Shown here in pieces: positions 1 to 11,802 of a stretch of DNA of 64,000 nucleotides. Each line of letters opens with the position of its first letter. The stretch's first letter is position 1. The notes beneath the pieces were generated by a model. The model saw only the letters and a program-made list of their open reading frames with translations, was not told the DNA's origin and searched no databases. Origin of the DNA: Cristatella mucedo (Eukaryota; Bryozoa; Phylactolaemata; Cristatellidae). The position numbers were made by a program, and so were the translations under genes. The stretch lies in assembly GCA_009760855.2 (NCBI GenBank), contig WPIO01000060.1, forward strand, positions 1,479,501 to 1,543,500. The letters are read 5' to 3'.

Positions 1-551
1 GAGAACAACCTGTTGTGGATGTAAACCGATAGATAGCCAGCGGTTTTCTTCTGGTAAGCTGCAATTTTTTCCCAATGTAATTCCCTATTTCACATGACAC
101 TGTTGTCTCATTGCAATCCAATTCCTAGCTGAGCGAAGTTGACGCAGATACCTAGTCGACAGACGAATATCACAGGAATAATACGGGTAAAACTACTACT
201 TTACTTCGTTCACGATTCAATACACACTCTCTATACTTTGTGACTTAGGGTAAGCTTAGCTTGTTCAAAAGCTTCCTGGATGTGCTACTGCTACAGAGGT
301 TCTAAGTGCTATGGCAGAGGGTCGTACAAATGCATATATATTTGCTCCTAGAAGCAGTTAGAGCATCCAAGGTTATCGATTACGCTAACAAACTATTCGC
401 CACTAAGGTCAGAATAGCTAATGCCTTTGTAGCATCTCTTGATACGTTGGTATGTAGCTGGTCACTGGCTGGCTGCGGTTCCTTGATGCCTCATTTAATT
501 TGCCCTGTTCAGTCCTCTACCTCTTTCTCTCTCTCTTTCTCTCTCTCTCCC

Positions 552-623
<72 letters not shown>

Positions 624-833
624 TCTCTTCCTACTCACCCCACTTGCACTGTGCCCATTCTCACTGTCTCTCGTTCAATCTCTACCATTGCCTTATTTTT
701 TGCTAGTGTTAGGTGCACAGGTCTCTGAGCCGTAGTGCGCGACATGTTGTTAAGTTATAGACAAGCCTGACTCTTTTGCAGCCGCCGCCACTTAAATCTG
801 ACCAATCTTAGTCATTATTTATTGTTTTTACAG
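1..833. other. Copy A intron, left part; no gene
   Basis: Intron sequence upstream of exon a1. It holds a long (CT)n tract at 524-621 and nothing else recognised. The open frames here are produced by the CT repeat. Confidence 0.6.
524..621. repeat. (CT)n microsatellite
   Basis: About 98 bp of near-perfect CT dinucleotides with a few TTT and CCC interruptions at the left end. Open frames across it encode only Leu-Ser repeats. Confidence 0.97.
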
Positions 834-984
834 AGCATACTGCTAGTTGGTGGCACAGTCATAATAGCTGCTATTGCTAATCCGTGGGTGCTGCTGCCGT
901 TAATACCTGTACTGGTACTACTCGTCTTCACGTATCGTCTCTACGTGAGCAGCTCACGAGCGATCAAACGCCTGGAAGCAGTCT
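834..984 (+). CDS. ABCC4-like: Copy A exon a1: TMD2 membrane helices
   Basis: Acceptor TTTTTACAG before 834 and donor GTACGT at 985; 151 nt, phase 0 in, phase 1 out. It encodes hydrophobic stretches (VIIAAIANPWVLLPLIPVLV) followed by the cytoplasmic-loop motif SSSRAIKRLEA, matching the B exon at 34547-34697, which ends SRAVKRLES. This is a transmembrane helix pair and loop of the second membrane domain. There is no stop in frame. Confidence 0.88.
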
Positions 985-1347
985 GTACGTATAAACAGCT
1001 TTAGCTCCTGCATTTCAGCGAGCATTTCAACTATTTTAATTATCAGCTAAGCTCCGGCTTTCACCACGTTTCTTTGCCATGTGCTTCATCATAACAGATC
1101 GCTTCCTTCATCTCTTAGTCTATGCATGTTTAAATTTAAGACCATACTTTAATATTTAGTGAAAATTTGTTAATTTGTGAATAAAAAATCTGTGCGTAAG
1201 GCAGAAAATTGTATTAGCCATGCTTGCTAGCTATCAAAGAGAAAATTGTTACATACACGATACAGACTGCACGAAGCAGGTGGTGAGACGTCGCCTCTTT
1301 TTGTGTGTATGCATTCACTCGCAAGAGAGAGGCCGAGAGTACTGGAT

Positions 1348-1525
1348 TAAATAAATAAATCCTAGCTGATTCAACAGCCTCTTTTTGTATAGCGACAGAA
1401 GAGCCTTTAGGGTTATCACCGCCATTTGTGGTGGCGATAAAGGATCGCCCACCACAGGAATCGAACCCACGACCTCGGGACTGAGGTCATGAAAGCAACC
1501 ACCTTACCTAGTATGCCATCACAGC
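1348..1525 (-). mobile_element. SINE-A, tRNA-derived
   Basis: On the - strand it starts with a tRNA-like head (box A like TGGCATACTAGG, box B like GGTTCGATTCC), a body with the GGCGATCC and GCTCTTCTGTCGCTA blocks, and ends AGCTAGGATTTATTTATTT. Four further copies occur in the window. The (ATTT) tail lies at 1348-1360. Confidence 0.85.
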
Positions 1526-1645
1526 ATTTGACAGAAATCGGCAGAGAAAGACTTACATTCATTGAAATAAGGGCGAAATAAGTCATAACACAAGAATATT
1601 TAAACGCCACATTGTTATGGTTTTGTTTGTTTTACTCTTTTTCAG

Positions 1646-1876
1646 CTCGCAGCCCCATGCTTTCGCATCTCAGCGAAACACTTGGTGGCCTACATACAGT
1701 TTGTGCATATAAGGCTCAGATCACCTTTACAGAAGAATTCGACAAATACCAAGATGGCCACACTAAAGCTGTTCACATGTTCCTGTTTGTAAATCGGTGG
1801 ATGGCAATTCGTCTTGACAGCATTTCAGTCGGCTTCATCACGTTGGTTACTTTTCTATGCATGATTGCCAAAGAAA
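1646..1876 (+). CDS. ABCC4-like: Copy A exon a2: TMD2 intracellular loop and helix
   Basis: Acceptor CTTTTTCAG before 1646 and donor GTAAGT at 1877; 231 nt, phase 1 in and out. The first codon is completed by the T of exon a1 to give SRSPMLSHLSETLGGL, the ABCC loop that reads SRSPVFSHLSSSLQG in relatives, then YQDGHTKA and a hydrophobic helix. Copy B has the same 231-nt exon at 34203-34433 with ARSPVYSHISSTLTG. Confidence 0.9.
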
Positions 1877-2176
1877 GTAAGTGCACGAATGTTTACTGGC
1901 ACAAAGCTCTGGTTCATCTTTCTCTGCAGTGAACTATCCTCATTGTATGGACCAAACCTTGTTTAGTTATAGTACAGCTTAGCTAGAGTCTTTAATGTAT
2001 GTGGAGCCATCTTAGCAAAACCAACAACTCAGCTGAGAGAGAGTTAGGTGAGAAGAAGAATCTTATGCTCTGACAATGCCAGTTATGGAACCTCGCAACA
2101 GTAAAGGCCCGAAGCTGGACTTGTAGCCAATGATGCAATTTCTTAAGCTGTAATCTTATCAGTGGGGGCATGCTTA

Positions 2177-2503
2177 TAAATAATAATAAAAATATACTTG
2201 ATATATCGCACTCAGAAAATGCAATCCCTTCCTAGGCACTTTAAATTTACTTCAAAGGAAACACGATCGGATGACTATGGGAAGCCTGCTCAATAAACTT
2301 CAAGCATAACATCGTTGTAGGTGACTTGTACAGGGTAAGCATGCAAGTACAGTTAGTGGCCGCATGCACTGTATCAGCAGACGTAAGCACGTATAGAACG
2401 AATCACAGGGAGCTATTAATACAGTCAAATAAATAGAGGCATTTTAGTTTATTTTTAAATGTGGAAGAGTAAGGGGATGCCGTGAGGCAGGTCAGGTGTG
2501 AGT
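2177..2503 (-). mobile_element. L2-B LINE 3' fragment
   Basis: 3' untranslated part and tail of the (ATT)n-tailed LINE family, reversed: TAATAATAA tail, then the GCGCCTAG-type box and GGTTAG/CATGCAC blocks. It is cut at about 2503 by the tail of the next copy. Confidence 0.75.
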
Positions 2504-3900
2504 TATAATAATAATAATAATTACACACTTGGTAAAGCACCCTCAGTGAACCCAATCGCTTTCTAGGCGCTTAACATTTGCTGCAGAGGAAACACGATCA
2601 AATGGTTAGTAATAACATATGCAACAAACAAGATTAACGTGGTTAGGGGTGCGATGCACAAGGTCAGCATGCAAGTGTGGTTAGTGGCAGCATGCACAGT
2701 TTCAGCATGAATAAGCACGTAAAGGACGAATCACGGGGACCCACTAAATGCTGAGATGAATAGGTGCGCTTTTAATTTCTTTTTTAATGTTGTCAAGTCA
2801 GGGACGTCGTGACGCAAGTGGGGAGTGAGTTCCAGGCTTCGGGAGAATAAGAGCTAAATGTACGGTCTCCAAAGGATTTGAGGTTTGTATGAGTTATATG
2901 TTTACAATTAGACTTCGAAAAGTGGGTTGTACGATGCTTAGTTTAGTGGGGCAGTAGATCTGATAGGTATGCTGGAGCCGAAGAATGAAGAAACCTAAAA
3001 GTGACTGAAAAAACCTTGAAGTCGATGCCTTGCTTGACTGGTAGCCATTGCAGGTCGGCAAGAAGAGGCTTGATGTGTCAACTACGAAGCTCACAACAGA
3101 TAAGACTAGCTGCAGAGTCTTACACAAACTGTAAGCACCTGATTGCACATGCCGGTAGATCGGAAAGCACTGAGTTACAGAAGTCAAGACGGGATATCGC
3201 ACATGCATGGACCAACTTATATGTAGTATCCCTGTCTAAACAAGCCGGATTATAGCAATATTCCGTAGCTGAAAGCAGTCAGACTTGATTGTGGAGCTGA
3301 CGTGGTCTTCTAATGAAAGGTCATTTTGGAGCGAGACACCTAGATTTCGTGCAGATTCAACAGGAGATATGCTGACAGAGCCGATTGTGAGTGTTAGGTT
3401 TTCTAATTTCTGAATCAAACTTGTTTTGCCAATAGTTAGTATGTTGGCTTTATCCTAATTTAATTTAAGAAAGTTTGCTGCCATGCATGAGTGGATGTCG
3501 TCAATAAATGCAGCAAGGGAGATGAGAGAATTTGACGAGCTGGAGGACTGGGAATGATCAGAGTAAACATGCATCTGTCTGCCGTCTGCATAGAAGTGAC
3601 AACTTAGACTATGCTTGTCAATCGGCAATTGTCACATTGTCACATCGGCAAGCGGAAGAGTATAAACAGAGGAAAGAATGGGACCAAGCAAACAGTCCTG
3701 ATATATCCCATATTTTGGAGGATTCACTGATGATCTTTGTTCATTCACATCAAGACTCTGGAGTCTCCTGCTAAGGAAGGATATGAACAATGGAAATGCA
3801 GTGCCAGTGATGCCTATGTTAGATGAGAGGCGCTCAAGAAGTACTTGGTTATCGATAGCATCAAAAGCTGCCAAAAGATTGTGTAAAACACCGCTATGCG
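2504..3900 (-). mobile_element. L2-B LINE, 5'-truncated, RT C-terminal half
   Basis: Reads on the - strand from a reverse-transcriptase catalytic-region remnant (MAAFDAIDNQVLLERLSS near 3820-3874) through the C-terminal domain (SARNLGVSLQNDLSLEDHVS near 3310-3360) to the (ATT)n tail at 2504-2522. It has several frameshifts and stops. It lies in the copy A intron antisense to the gene. Confidence 0.8.
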
Positions 3901-4742
3901 TACTATGTGAAGCGATTAGCTCTAAAACCAGAGTGATAAAACTACACTAATCACCAAATCATAACCAAGATTATGAAGCCTGGGGAATCTTTTTAACCCA
4001 GAAAATAGGAATAATCCTTGGGAACAAAGTGTTCCTGAAGTCACGTACCAATCGTGGGCATGCTCTCTGGCGTCTCTGTAAAGTCATTTCCTGATACTAT
4101 ACTAAATTCTTAAGCCCTTAATTGCTTGAAATACCGAGTTTAGCACTAAATTCACCGTGTATATTCTATATTCTTCCTCTTTGCAGAAATGCCTCATTTC
4201 TAAGAACAGGTAGAAACTAACTAACTAACTAACTAACCAACTAACTAAACAACTAACCTCCAGAGAAAAACCACGTGTACATTGCAGTTTTTTATACAAA
4301 GCCAAACTTGCCACGTGCCTCGTTCACTTCCACAGTGAACAGCACAAAGAGTAGATGTCTAATTTGGTTCTAATTCATGTCAGAACAAATTAAATTAAGT
4401 CGGAATAAATTCATTGTTTGACGGAAGCTTGAGGCCGATGCTCAGAATTGAATGAATTGATCAAGATGGGACGTCGGTCACATCTCCTTCACGAGATTAT
4501 CGGCAGCCGGGCGTGATCTGGGGTTTGTCCTCTTCGTCGATAATATCTCTGCTGTAATTTAACTTGACTGATAATGCGTTGGCTTTTACAGTGCTGTTTC
4601 CTATCGCTCAGAGGCAAATCTAAAGTTACTAGATGAAACTGTCGTTACTGCTCAGACTTGAAAATGAGTGCGCTAGACTATCAGATTACTTGCTTGCCTC
4701 TTCTGTCTCTCAGCCACTGTCTCCGGGCGACTTGTTTAACAG
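3901..4742. other. Intron of copy A; no gene
   Basis: Contains a short (AACT)n tract at 4216-4258. Nothing else recognised. Confidence 0.5.
4216..4258. repeat. (AACT)n microsatellite, imperfect
   Basis: About ten ACTA/AACT units with single-base changes. Confidence 0.9.
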
Positions 4743-5041
4743 ACCTGAATCTCCAACCAGACATGGTCGGCCTTGCTCTCACTTACGTCACCGCTTTGAT
4801 GGGATTATTTTAATCTATGGTTCGTCAGTGCACTGAAGTCGAAAACATGATGACATCTGTGGAGCGAGTTGCAGAGTACATGCGACTGGAGCCTGAAGCA
4901 CCCCTAATCACGTCTGTAAGGCCGCCTGCAGGTTGGCCCCACAGCGGCTGCGTGGACGTAGAGGGTGTGAGTCTCAGATACTCATCGACTGAGCCACATG
5001 TGCTGAAAAATGTACACTTCCATGTGAACAACGCTGAAAAG
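4743..5041 (+). CDS. ABCC4-like: Copy A exon a3: last TMD2 helix to start of NBD2, contains TAA
   Basis: Acceptor TTTAACAG before 4743 and donor GTAAAT at 5042; 299 nt, phase 1 in, phase 0 out. It reads LQPDMVGLALTYVTALMGLF, then a stop, then SMVRQCTEVENMMTSVERV and the NBD2 entry segment GWPHSGCVDVEGVSLRYS. The region after the stop keeps the VENMM-SVERV motif typical of the ABCC TMD2-NBD2 connection. The stop (TAA, 4811-4813) aligns without a gap to the Q in FQFVVRH of copy B and to the Q of FQWCVRQ in vertebrate MRP4, so a single C-to-T change from CAA explains it. Confidence 0.85.
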
Positions 5042-6654
5042 GTAAATGCATAAATTTGTTTAGTCTCGAGCCTTTGTCGATAAATTTTTTTAAAAGCCAA
5101 CTGCAGCCAAGTCAGCCGCGATGATAGTCAAACGAATGCCAACTGTATTATCTGCTTAATTTTTAAAGTTGAATGCACGGTCAACTACGACTTTGTATGA
5201 GTTGTACAGAAATCGAAATTACCTAATAAAATTTCTGTCCGCATTCGCGTTTGACCTTTTCCCCGGGGATAGCCTATATTAATTCAAGATGAGCTCAGAT
5301 CCTGCAACGGGTAATGGCAGCCTGTGTTAAGTAAGAGCTTTTTTGTTGATGAACTCTAAAGGTTTATAATGCGACTTATTGTGACTTACTTGAGCATTCC
5401 TAGTTTTTCTATCAGTTTAATAAAAACAAATTTGATTGGCACCTTCGGAGAGCTGTACCTATTTCTATTCACTTTGCAAATACCATAAAGAAAGTATGAC
5501 AAAATAATTATTAGAAACGTTAGCTGACAAAAATGATTTGTAGAAATATTAGTGGTTTCATCAAGCCTATTATAGTTAGATTTGGCTAGCAGATGATCAA
5601 CATATAGATATTGATAGCAGCAGCAATCATAATGTCAATACTCATAAGCACACAATGGATGAATTACAATGACCCACTAAACTACGTAAGCCTATATAAT
5701 ACCACCCATTCCTTTGATTTGATCAGTTCGCGATCTAACAATCGTTTTTTGATTCGTTAAAATATCATATTACAATGAATTCCACTTCAGGACGTAATTC
5801 ACTCAGTGAAATTCATAACATAGCCGAGCATCTTTTATTCCCCGAGACGGTATTTTGGTACCATCTTTTTAGTATATATTCGTACTAAAGTTGTCCATTT
5901 ATTACATGTAAATGTTAACATGCTGAGCTACTACCGACTTGTCGGAAATTGTGATGATAAGATACGGTAATCGATATGGATATGATTCTTCGAAAATGCT
6001 TTGCAATTGCCTTCTTTATTAGTTATCTGTTCTCGTTTTTCTAAATTTTGATTGCCACTAATCAGCTTTTGAGACAAAACATGGAATGATTTAAGGACAT
6101 ATCTCTAATACTTCCGGGAAAAGATTGTAATAATTCTATGGACCATTTGCATTGTACAACCAAGCCAGTGACCCTCAAAATGGCCCATCAAGTGTTTTTT
6201 CGATATGCCCTAAATTAGGTCAGACTATTTTTAACCAAGTAATGCACATATTGGCACAGACAAAGACCTATTTAATGTCACCAAACTGTCTGGGCAAATC
6301 TCTCAAGATGGCGGCAATGAGTCGACCGTTCATAGCCCCAGTCACTTGTTAAATGCAGTAATTAATGCTTTATTACTCACTTCAAGCAACACTAATGGGC
6401 TCTAATAATGCTCCGTCAACTAAAAATGCTTTCATTTTGTAAAACTAGTGATATTATTGGTAGCCAACGGCGCCGTTGCTTTTGTAGCTAGCATCTGTCT
6501 TAATCTGTGGCTATTTGCTGTCGCCTCAAAAACGCATTTGAATAATCAGTTGGTATCATAGTCATAAACTAAATTCAGCCAAAGACACTGCGTGGCTGTT
6601 CTTCAGGTAAGCTTTCTGTTCTCTGCTTAAAACTGTATGCGCTTTCAGCTCAAT
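5042..6654. other. Intron of copy A; no gene
   Basis: AT-rich unique-looking sequence. I see no family, exon or RNA gene in it. Confidence 0.5.
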
Positions 6655-7010
6655 CAAGCCCCTTTTGCTGGTGCACAACTCAGCAGTTAGGCTTGTCTGT
6701 ATTGAGCGTCGCAGTTGCACGTCACGCGGCTTCTTGCTGACCTGTACTGGCTCACAGTCAAGAAACTCCTCGACTTTAACTTTCTGTCACTCACTTTATA
6801 GTTTCTTCGCTCTTTGGCTCCAGCCTACCAATCCGATTTGCACCCCCACCTGGCTAAGGGTCATACCACCCGCATTTCCGAATCTAGTCATTTACTTATA
6901 CCTCGCACAAACCTCAAATCCTTTGGAGATGGTACTTATAGTTCGCATGCTCTAACAATGCTTGAATCTCACTTCCAAATGGAGTCACGACATCCCCGGA
7001 CATGACCAAA
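6655..7010 (+). mobile_element. L2-B LINE fragment, RT C-terminal end
   Basis: The phrase for HNSAVRLVCIERRSC, the LHWLPVKQ-equivalent and the LKSFGD segment matches the C-terminal end of the L2-B ORF (compare 51320-51620), broken by frameshifts. It ends without the 3' untranslated tail. Confidence 0.75.
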
Positions 7011-8167
7011 TTTTAAAATAGGCTAAACAAAATTAATCTATCGCATTATTTGGTGGGGCCAAAAAGCCACTTAGCTACAGCAGCTGGTGATCAGTATTTA
7101 ATTTAAATATAATAAGTAGTAAATATAGCTAAGTAGTCGTGAAGCGGTTGCTATTTCCAGAGTATTTTATATCTGATGGATCTATTAAACACACTGTGTA
7201 TCGACAGACCAAAAAATTATGTAAACATGTTTTATTGTTTTTATTTCACTCTCGGACTGTCAAAATCACAGAATGACTAGTGTGCTTCTATTAAAGATGG
7301 GGAGACCGGTAAGACCTACCATCCGGCTATGAAACTGTGTCACAGCGAGACTGACCCTGTAAACTCTGCAAAATTTGGTGGCATCGCATCTAGCTGTAAA
7401 CCCATAGAAAATTAAATGCTCGATAAGGGCATCCATTGAATAAATCGTGAGTTTTTTCTGCGAATTGCCTGCATAGCAACTGTTTCTCGAAAGAAGTCAA
7501 AATTCTGACTTTATCTAGGATTACCCATATTTATACAGCACAGACTCTGCTGACATTCGTTTTGCTGCGGTTATGACGGGCATCTAAAATAATTTTAATG
7601 CTATATTTTGGCATTCTGAACTAATCGGTACCTTATAATTGTAAATGCAAAAATCTGCTCACTTTTCATTCTGTCCCCGAAGGCACATTAAATATCCATG
7701 GGTCACTGTCAATTTCTCTCGCGAAAAGCTTTTTTCTTGTTTTATTTCTATTCGACCAATCATTCATTAAAGTAAACGATTGTGAAGAGTGTCGCTAATT
7801 GGTTTCAAGCTGACCAAGGGATCTGGCAGCCGTTTCAACTTCTCTTGGTTTGTATAGATCACTCATTGATGCTAATGTCACTTGTTGACCCAACTCTTTA
7901 AGTGACCAAAGATTGAGCTTGTGCACATGTTCTTTTGGTAAACACCATATGCTATTACCTAATTATTAACGGCATCTGTGAGCTTCATTATATTGGGTCA
8001 TGCAGCCACCAGAATTCTTTGGTGAGACAGCAGTCAGGGTGTTAAATCATTTTCAAGAAAGCCTTAACGAATGTGTATTGCGAATAAAATAAGCAATATC
8101 TATAAGTATTTTGGAATTTCCGGTAAATATTTTCCAGCTCCTCCACTGGTAAATTGTTTCATTTCAG
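7011..8167. other. Intron of copy A; no gene
   Basis: No recognised feature. Confidence 0.5.
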
Positions 8168-8586
8168 ATTGGCATATGCGGTCGCACAGGAGCCGGCAAG
8201 AGCTCACTTCTGACGATGCTATTCCGTTTGTGTGAACCCAGCGGTCGGGTTACTGTTGACGGAGTCTGCATCAGCGACATAGGCTTGCATGATTTACGCT
8301 CCAAGCTGTCCATTATACCTCAAGATCCTGTGCTGTTCGGGACGACAGTCCGCTGCAATCTAGATCCATTTAATGGCTACAGTGACGCCGAGCTGTGGGA
8401 TGCACTTCAGCAAGTGCAGCTAGCCGACACCATGCAGCAACTTCCAAGCGGCTTGGATAGCCCTATTGCTGAAGGCGAAACCAACTTTAGCGTTGGGCAA
8501 AGACAGCTGATTTGTCTGGCCAGGGCCATTCTGTGCCAAAACCGGATATTGCTAGGGGACGAGGCAACATCCAACGTTGATCACTG
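8168..8586 (+). CDS. ABCC4-like: Copy A exon a4: NBD2 core
   Basis: Acceptor TTTCATTTCAG before 8168 and donor GTACGT at 8587; 419 nt, phase 0 in, phase 2 out. NBD2 motifs in order: Walker [11 protein letters not shown]-loop IIPQDPVLF, the LDPF segment, signature [14 protein letters not shown], Walker [10 protein letters not shown] with the catalytic glutamate kept, and D-loop NVD. Oddities: the residue before the Walker B aspartate is glycine where a branched or aliphatic residue is normal, and the exon ends H-W where B has P-R. Confidence 0.9.
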
Positions 8587-8695
8587 GTACGTTGACATCG
8601 ATACTCGTCAGCCTAATCTTCCGACGTGGTTTTTTCCTGAATAGCTACGGCACGTGTAATTTTAAAGTTTCTTTCTTATGGGTACTGCAGTGCTT

Positions 8696-8696
<1 letters not shown>

Positions 8697-8757
<61 letters not shown>
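8697..8757. repeat. (CT)n microsatellite
   Basis: About 60 bp of perfect CT dinucleotides ending in TCTATCTATCTATTTATC. It lies just past exon a4. Confidence 0.97.
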
Positions 8758-8765
<8 letters not shown>

Positions 8766-9387
8766 TTATCTATTTCTGTTTTAATGGCAATGTTGTTTTT
8801 TACTTTCTGTAACAATCCAATATTTTTTTTAGTTTTACAGTTACAATCCCTTAAAAAGGCACGGATCAAGCAGTCCATAAGAAAAATTCGATTAGGGATG
8901 CATGCCTATAGGCAGAAGGGCTAATCACCACTGTCATTAAATACCTGATTTTAATCCGATGAGATGTTTTTGGTCAGCAATTAAGGTTTTTTCAACCAAA
9001 GAATCAAGTAGTATGCTTTTGTAACTCGAGTTCCTAATCGTTAAATGCTGTTTCCCTGAGTAAGGTACTTCAGGTCGCCTTAAATCCATGTCTCTCTCCA
9101 GAGCATTTCAAGGTATCTAAGCCTGGTATTACTGCTAGAGCTCATAGATTTACTTTAATAATAAAGTGACCATCCACAATATTTATACTTTCGTCCAGAC
9201 ATATCTCATGAAAATTTATCGACGCAAAACGTAGTATTTTTGAATATATTAGTATTATGATGTAGGCTGTTTTCTGAAAGCAGTGCATAAATTACTCCTT
9301 TAAGCCCTTTAAGCCTTCAGCCTCGTTGCGCAAGTTGAGATTCGTAGTTGAAGGTCCCTAACAGCTGCAGCAGGTTTTCTGTTTAAG

Positions 9388-10328
9388 TTAAGGTTGGAGT
9401 GCTCAATTTAATGAAGTGTATCCAAATTGGCTCTGCCAGCATATCTCCAGTTGAATCAGCTCGAAATCTAGGTGTCATATTCCAAAGCGACCTCTCGTTA
9501 GACGACTATGTCAGCTCCCCAGTCAAATCTGCTTATTTTCAGCTCCGTAACATTGCTAAAATTCGGGCTTGTTTAGATAAGGATCCCACATCCAAGTTGT
9601 TCCGTGCATTCGTGACATCCCGTCTCGACTTCTGCAACTTACTACTTACTGGCCTACCGGCATGTGCGATCAGGTGATTGCAGCTGGTACAAAACTCTGC
9701 ACCTAGGTTTGTCTGTCGTTAGCGTCACAGTTGCCACGTTACTCCACTTCTCGCCGACCTGCACTGGCTACCAGTCAAGCAACGGATTGACTTCAAGGTT
9801 TTGCAGCTAACTTTTAGGTCCCTTCATTCTATGGCTCCAGCCGATCTCTCAGATATACTACCCCATCAAGCCAAGCATCGTACCACCCAAATTTCGGAAT
9901 CCAACATTATACAAATACCTCGTACAAACCTTAAATTCTATGGAAACCGTGCATTTAGTTCGTATGCTCCCAAGGCCTGGAACTCCCTCTCGACCTGTGT
10001 CAGAACATGCCCTGACCTGACCACATTTAAAAGGAACTTTAAAACACACCTATTTAGGACAGCATATAGTTGGTCCCTGTGATTCTTCCTTCATGTGCTT
10101 ATGCGTGCTGACACTGTGCATGCTGCCACTAATCACATTTGCATGCTGACCCTGTGCATGTCACTGCTAACCATATTCTTCATTTTGTTTGTTTTTCAAG
10201 CATGATTTTACTTACCATTTAAATGCATTTCCCTTTGCAGCAAATGTAAAGCGCCAAGAAAGAGATTAAGTTCTCTGAGGGTGCTTTATCAAGTGCATTA
10301 TTATTGTTATTGTTATTATTATTATTAT
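9388..10328 (+). mobile_element. L2-B LINE, 5'-truncated, full 3' end
   Basis: Encodes IGSASISPVESARNLGVIF, then FVTSRLDFCNLLLTGLPAC, a frameshift, then IPRTNLKFYGN and APKAWNSLSTCVRT. The 3' untranslated region has the ACTGTGCATGCTGCC blocks, the AGAGATTAAGTTCTCT hairpin and an (ATT)n tail at 10307-10328. It is one of the cleanest 3' ends in the window. Confidence 0.88.
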
Positions 10329-10775
10329 CCCCGTCTTTAACGCTTATACCCTAAGCGGCTTTCGGTATGCATTCGGTAGCCAACCGACTTTATCTCACGC
10401 AACAAAGAGAAAGTGGGAAGCATAGTCGTGTCATTTCAGGACAGCAGTCGAGGTAGTGAGTAGCATGGAAGTAGCAGCGTAGGACCGCTGAAAAGGATGA
10501 TTAATACTCGGCAGCAGGAGAGTAGTTGTCGTTGGGTAATAATCGTGGAAGCGAGTTCCACTGTATTGGACCTGCAGAGCCGAATCTCGTGTCGCCAACG
10601 GTCTTTAAAAGGAGAAATTAAACAGCTAATTTATTGTCCATACAGGACTGGTGGCACGAGGAGACTTAAACTGGTGCGTCAGTTCAGCTAAGTACGGAGA
10701 AGCCAAGCCTTTGCCGGCCGCGTGGGTCAGCACAAAAGCTTTGCTCTGTATATGAGTGAGGGTCTGGTAGGAAAA
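10329..10775 (-). mobile_element. L2-A LINE 3' fragment
   Basis: On the - strand this is the last part of the L2-A ORF and its CCTAAGCGGCTTTCGG (reverse) end region, without its (TTACA)n tail. It abuts the L2-B tail, so L2-B may have inserted at its 3' edge. Confidence 0.75.
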
Positions 10776-11035
10776 ACGTCAATGGGTGCTGGCTACACTG
10801 CTTAAATCCTTGTGTCTAGTTTCCTGTTGAAATCTTACTTCGATAACATTATTCATCATTATTATGTATAGGTTATCTAAAAAACCAGGGATATATTTTA
10901 TATGCAAGATCAGTTCCTGCTAAGACCGATAGCGTTGCATTATAACAATGTGTGCACATTTCGATAAAACTTTGTTCTGGTCTTGTATATGTAAACTAAA
11001 TCTTAAAAAATCAATACTTGCCGTTTCTTGTTTAG

Positions 11036-11327
11036 GACCGATAAGAAAATCCAAGAGACGATCAAAGACAAGTTCAAGGACTGCACTGTACTGACCATAG
11101 CACATCGTCTCAACACTATAATTGATTCCGATCGCGTATTGGTGCTGGAAGCAGGTAGTATTAGGGAATTTGATGAACCTTACATACTCTTGAAACGACC
11201 TGACTCGCTGTTTAATGGTTTAGTGAAGCACACAGGGAAAGACTACGACCACTTGTGTGCTATTGCTAAAGCAGCTTATAAAAAGAGAGCCGAGATAGCT
11301 CTCTTAGCTGATCACCGAGGAAACTGA
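11036..11327 (+). CDS. ABCC4-like: Copy A exon a5: NBD2 H-loop and C-terminus
   Basis: Acceptor TCTTGTTTAG before 11036; the first G completes TGG (W). It reads TDKKIQETIKDKFKDCTVL, then the H-loop LTIAHRLN, DSDRVLVLEAG, REFDEP and a lysine-rich tail, ending in TGA at 11325-11327. The copy B terminal exon (22095-22362) has the same layout with a different tail. A possible ATTAAA polyadenylation signal lies at 11660-11665. Confidence 0.9.
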
Positions 11328-11659
11328 AATGCCGATAAAGCTCACTGAGTAGCGTCTACACTAAGATGCGGAAGTAATCATCCATGACTCTTTGGCCAAT
11401 TGTAGCTAAATCTCTCATATTCTCGGTCTCTGTAACTTGGATTTAATTGGCCAAATCAAATAACATCTATCGATACCTTTACCAGGGCTTTGCGATACTG
11501 CTTCCGGTTGCTTACTCATTCACCTGGTAATGTCTCCTGGTACAGCCTGTGACCCTAGAGAGTTGCAGCTGCATTCATGCTTTTCATTCTGCCGGCCTGT
11601 GATCACTGGCTTGTTAAAATCGCGTCATAGCGAATGCTGTGATTTTGCATGCATGTCAA

Positions 11660-11665
11660 ATTAAA
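11660..11665 (+). promoter_or_regulatory. Candidate polyadenylation hexamer of copy A
   Basis: ATTAAA about 330 nt after the copy A stop codon, the first common hexamer variant seen there. AATAAA also occurs near 11804-11812, but inside a SINE-A tail. The choice is a guess without transcript data. Confidence 0.2.
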
Positions 11666-11802
11666 TCATATCAATGTCAGATTACGTTTATAGGCCTCTC
11701 AGCGACAGACAGCTGTTGGAAAATTTATACATATAATAATCATCGTTACTTTGGACTCAGTCTGTGTAATTTTTTGCATCATTCTCATTTGAGCCACGAA
11801 GA

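Larger units (their letters stand above)
834..11327 (+). pseudogene. ABCC4-like: Copy A: ABCC4/MRP4-like ABC transporter, 3' five exons, with a premature stop
   Basis: Five exons (834-984, 1646-1876, 4743-5041, 8168-8586, 11036-11327) join in phase to give about 463 codons covering the later part of the second membrane domain and all of NBD2 of an ABC subfamily C exporter of the MRP4 type. Known family role: ATP-driven export of organic anions, cyclic nucleotides and drug conjugates across the plasma membrane. The 5' exons lie left of the window; the 171-nt exon that should come next upstream was not found in 1-833. Exon lengths and phases equal those of copy B on the other strand. An in-frame TAA sits at 4811-4813 inside the third exon, before NBD2, so the protein would lose its second ATPase domain. 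The remaining frame is open to the TGA at 11325-11327, so decay is recent, or the stop is an allele or a sequence error. Confidence 0.75.

Noticed and set aside
4811-4813. TAA read as glutamine through a non-standard genetic code
   Set aside because: Copy B and the L2-A ORF both end with TAA at expected positions, glutamine elsewhere is CAA/CAG, and the gene structure is that of an ordinary animal genome.
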